Positions 30,801 through 31,389 of a DNA stretch of 31,389 nucleotides are shown in pieces. Below the pieces are notes generated by a model that saw only the letters and a list, made by a program, of their open reading frames with translations, was not told the origin of the DNA and did no database searches. The stretch comes from Scenedesmus sp. ARA3. Lineage: Eukaryota > Chlorophyta > Chlorophyceae > Sphaeropleales > Scenedesmaceae. The stretch spans positions 1-31,389 of the forward strand of contig RWJK01000673.1 in assembly GCA_004335835.1 (NCBI GenBank). The letters run 5' to 3'. Position 1 is the first letter of the stretch; the number at the start of each line of letters is the position of its first letter. The position numbers and the translations under genes are program-made.

Positions 30801-31389
30801 GGTCGGAGGTGGCTGCTTTCTTCAAAGTTGAGCTGCTGCAGCTGGACACAAACAACCCCTGCTGCAAATTAAAACTAGCAATATGTTGTGTTTGTTGCCA
30901 CGCAGGTGCTGGCGCTGCTGCTGCCAGATCTGAGGTGGCTGCATTCTTCAAGGTTGAGCTGCTGCGCAGGGCAGCCATGGAGCTGCTGCTGCAACAAACT
31001 CAGTGAATTTTTTTGCGTCTGCTGCGTTGCAGGTGCCGGTGCTGCTGCTGCCAGGTCCGAGGTGGCTGCATTCTTCAAGGTAGAGCTGCCGCAGCTGGAC
31101 ACAAACAGCCTGTGCTGCAAGTCAAAACTTAGCAACCTCTGCTGACACATGAATGCGCTCATTTGTGCCTTTGCTGCCGCTACAGGTGCTGGCGCTGCTG
31201 CTGCCAGGTCAGATGTGGCGGCATTCTTCAAGTTTCAGCTGCTGCAGCTACGCGCAAACAGCCTCTGCTGAAGCGAACCTGCTTATGTGTGCGGTTGCTG
31301 CAGGTGCTGGCGCTGCTGCTGCCAGGTCTGAGGTAGCTGCTTTCTTCAAGGTTGAGCTGCTGCGCAGGGCAGCCATGGAGCTGCTGCTG
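26157..31389 (+). CDS. TMEM16: Anoctamin/TMEM16-like membrane protein, partial (exons 1-9, continues beyond window)
   Basis: Family members are calcium-activated lipid scramblases or chloride channels with about ten membrane helices. Exons: 26157-26567, 26881-27020, 27281-27385, 27706-27881, 28155-28673, 29558-29811, 30058-30113, 30279-30412, then one of several candidate exons 9; all junctions are in phase. The cytosolic N-terminal domain spans exons 1-3 and ends near MVPLHDPAAVARLRRKAM, like plant anoctamin's VFPLHDEKIRKKL. The first helix follows YFGSAVGFHLALLNALATWL (family: YFG.KIALYFAWLG), the second is LLPLLVCFHLLWSAAGLKLW followed by ARREAALRQAWRL (family: FWKRR.A.LA.RW). A large Ala/Gly-rich insertion lies between helices 2 and 3. 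The family signature ENHRT is in exon 8. Intron 3 has a GC donor (AG|gcaagt). The gene runs off the window, so its C-terminal half, including most expected calcium sites, is not visible. Confidence 0.85.
27815..27853 (+). repeat. (AGC)13 tract coding poly-serine in anoctamin exon 4
   Basis: Thirteen AGC codons follow the first membrane helix (LLWALR) and precede GSGQAVDAQ. It falls in the loop between helices 1 and 2, where length is likely to be tolerated. Confidence 0.85.
28736..29075 (+). repeat. Three copies of the anoctamin exon 5 donor end
   Basis: The end of exon 5 (SLEVAAAAGVRREYTG, donor ACACAG|gtgggc at 28673) recurs at 28736-28795, 28881-28941 and about 29002-29075, each with an intact donor. 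The first copy also has a CAG acceptor at its left edge, is exactly 60 nt, and is open in the same phase, so it could act as a frame-neutral cassette exon. The second has an acceptor but is 61 nt; the third has only an AAG at that position. Confidence 0.85.
29358..29557 (+). repeat. Two copies of the anoctamin exon 6 start
   Basis: Copies start at 29358 and 29457 after CTGCAG acceptors, 99 and 101 nt before the genuine exon start at 29558. They read GRWRNSPTGHQ and GRWRISPTSHQ where the genuine exon reads GRWRINPFTHQLELF. Both stay open in the exon phase for a while and then lose similarity, without reproducing the membrane helix of the true exon. Confidence 0.85.
30650..31389 (+). repeat. 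Six-copy tandem array of anoctamin exon 9 start
   Basis: Acceptors followed by the same exon start occur at 30650, 30780, 30906, 31033, 31186 and 31304. Each codes GAGAAAARSEVAAFFKVELL or a variant in the phase left by exon 8. The first ends in a stop after SLCCK; the third ends in a stop after LLLQQTQ; the second reads on into the third. Copies 3 and 6 share the continuation RRAAMELLL. Copy 6 has no stop before the window edge and is the best candidate for the genuine exon. Spacing is about 118-153 nt. Confidence 0.85.

Overview
The window is nuclear DNA of a eukaryote, most likely a chlorophycean green alga (a Scenedesmus/Tetradesmus-like member of the Sphaeropleales is my best guess). The reasons are intron-rich genes with GT-AG and some GC-AG introns, very abundant CAG/CTG triplet tracts, Ala/Gln/Ser-rich insertions in conserved proteins, a bipartite thylakoid-type targeting peptide, and plant-type homologues (a SKIP16-like F-box protein and an anoctamin). 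Organism assignment is inference; the gene models below were spliced by hand and all keep reading frame.

Layout. 1-1215: downstream flank with a 53-bp-arm inverted repeat and degenerate copies of a gene tail. 1216-11399 (-): F-box/SUKH/ApaG protein (SKIP16/FBXO3 type), 8 exons, 622 aa. Its 5.1-kb seventh intron (2122-7255) contains a complete gene on the opposite strand, 2742-6313 (+): a secreted, very basic Pro/Ala/Lys repeat protein, 7 exons, 721 aa. 11400-11970: divergent promoter region. 11971-17156 (+): translation release factor eRF3, 10 exons, 627 aa. 17157-19366: repeat-bearing convergent spacer. 19367-23265 (-): chloroplast (thylakoid) Ala/Pro-rich protein with one C-terminal membrane helix, 8 exons, 332 aa. 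23693-24737 (+): small Cys-containing protein of unknown function, 3 exons, 130 aa. 25164-26156: spacer with inverted repeats. 26157-window end (+): anoctamin/TMEM16-like membrane protein, at least 9 exons, incomplete.

The most striking pattern cuts across all six genes. Exon edges (the last or first 20-100 bases of an exon together with the adjoining splice site) are present in extra tandem copies in the neighbouring intron, and stop-codon-proximal coding ends are repeated beyond the stop. Many copies keep a good acceptor or donor and are open from the splice site to an in-frame stop, so they look like decoy or poison exons. In the nested secreted-protein gene the duplicated exons are complete and frame-neutral, and the copies have become a repeat protein. 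(CTG)n tracts ending in CAG form several of the 3' splice sites.

The genes do not form an obvious pathway. They cover ubiquitin ligase substrate choice, translation termination, a thylakoid protein, a cell-surface/secreted protein and a lipid scramblase/ion channel family protein.
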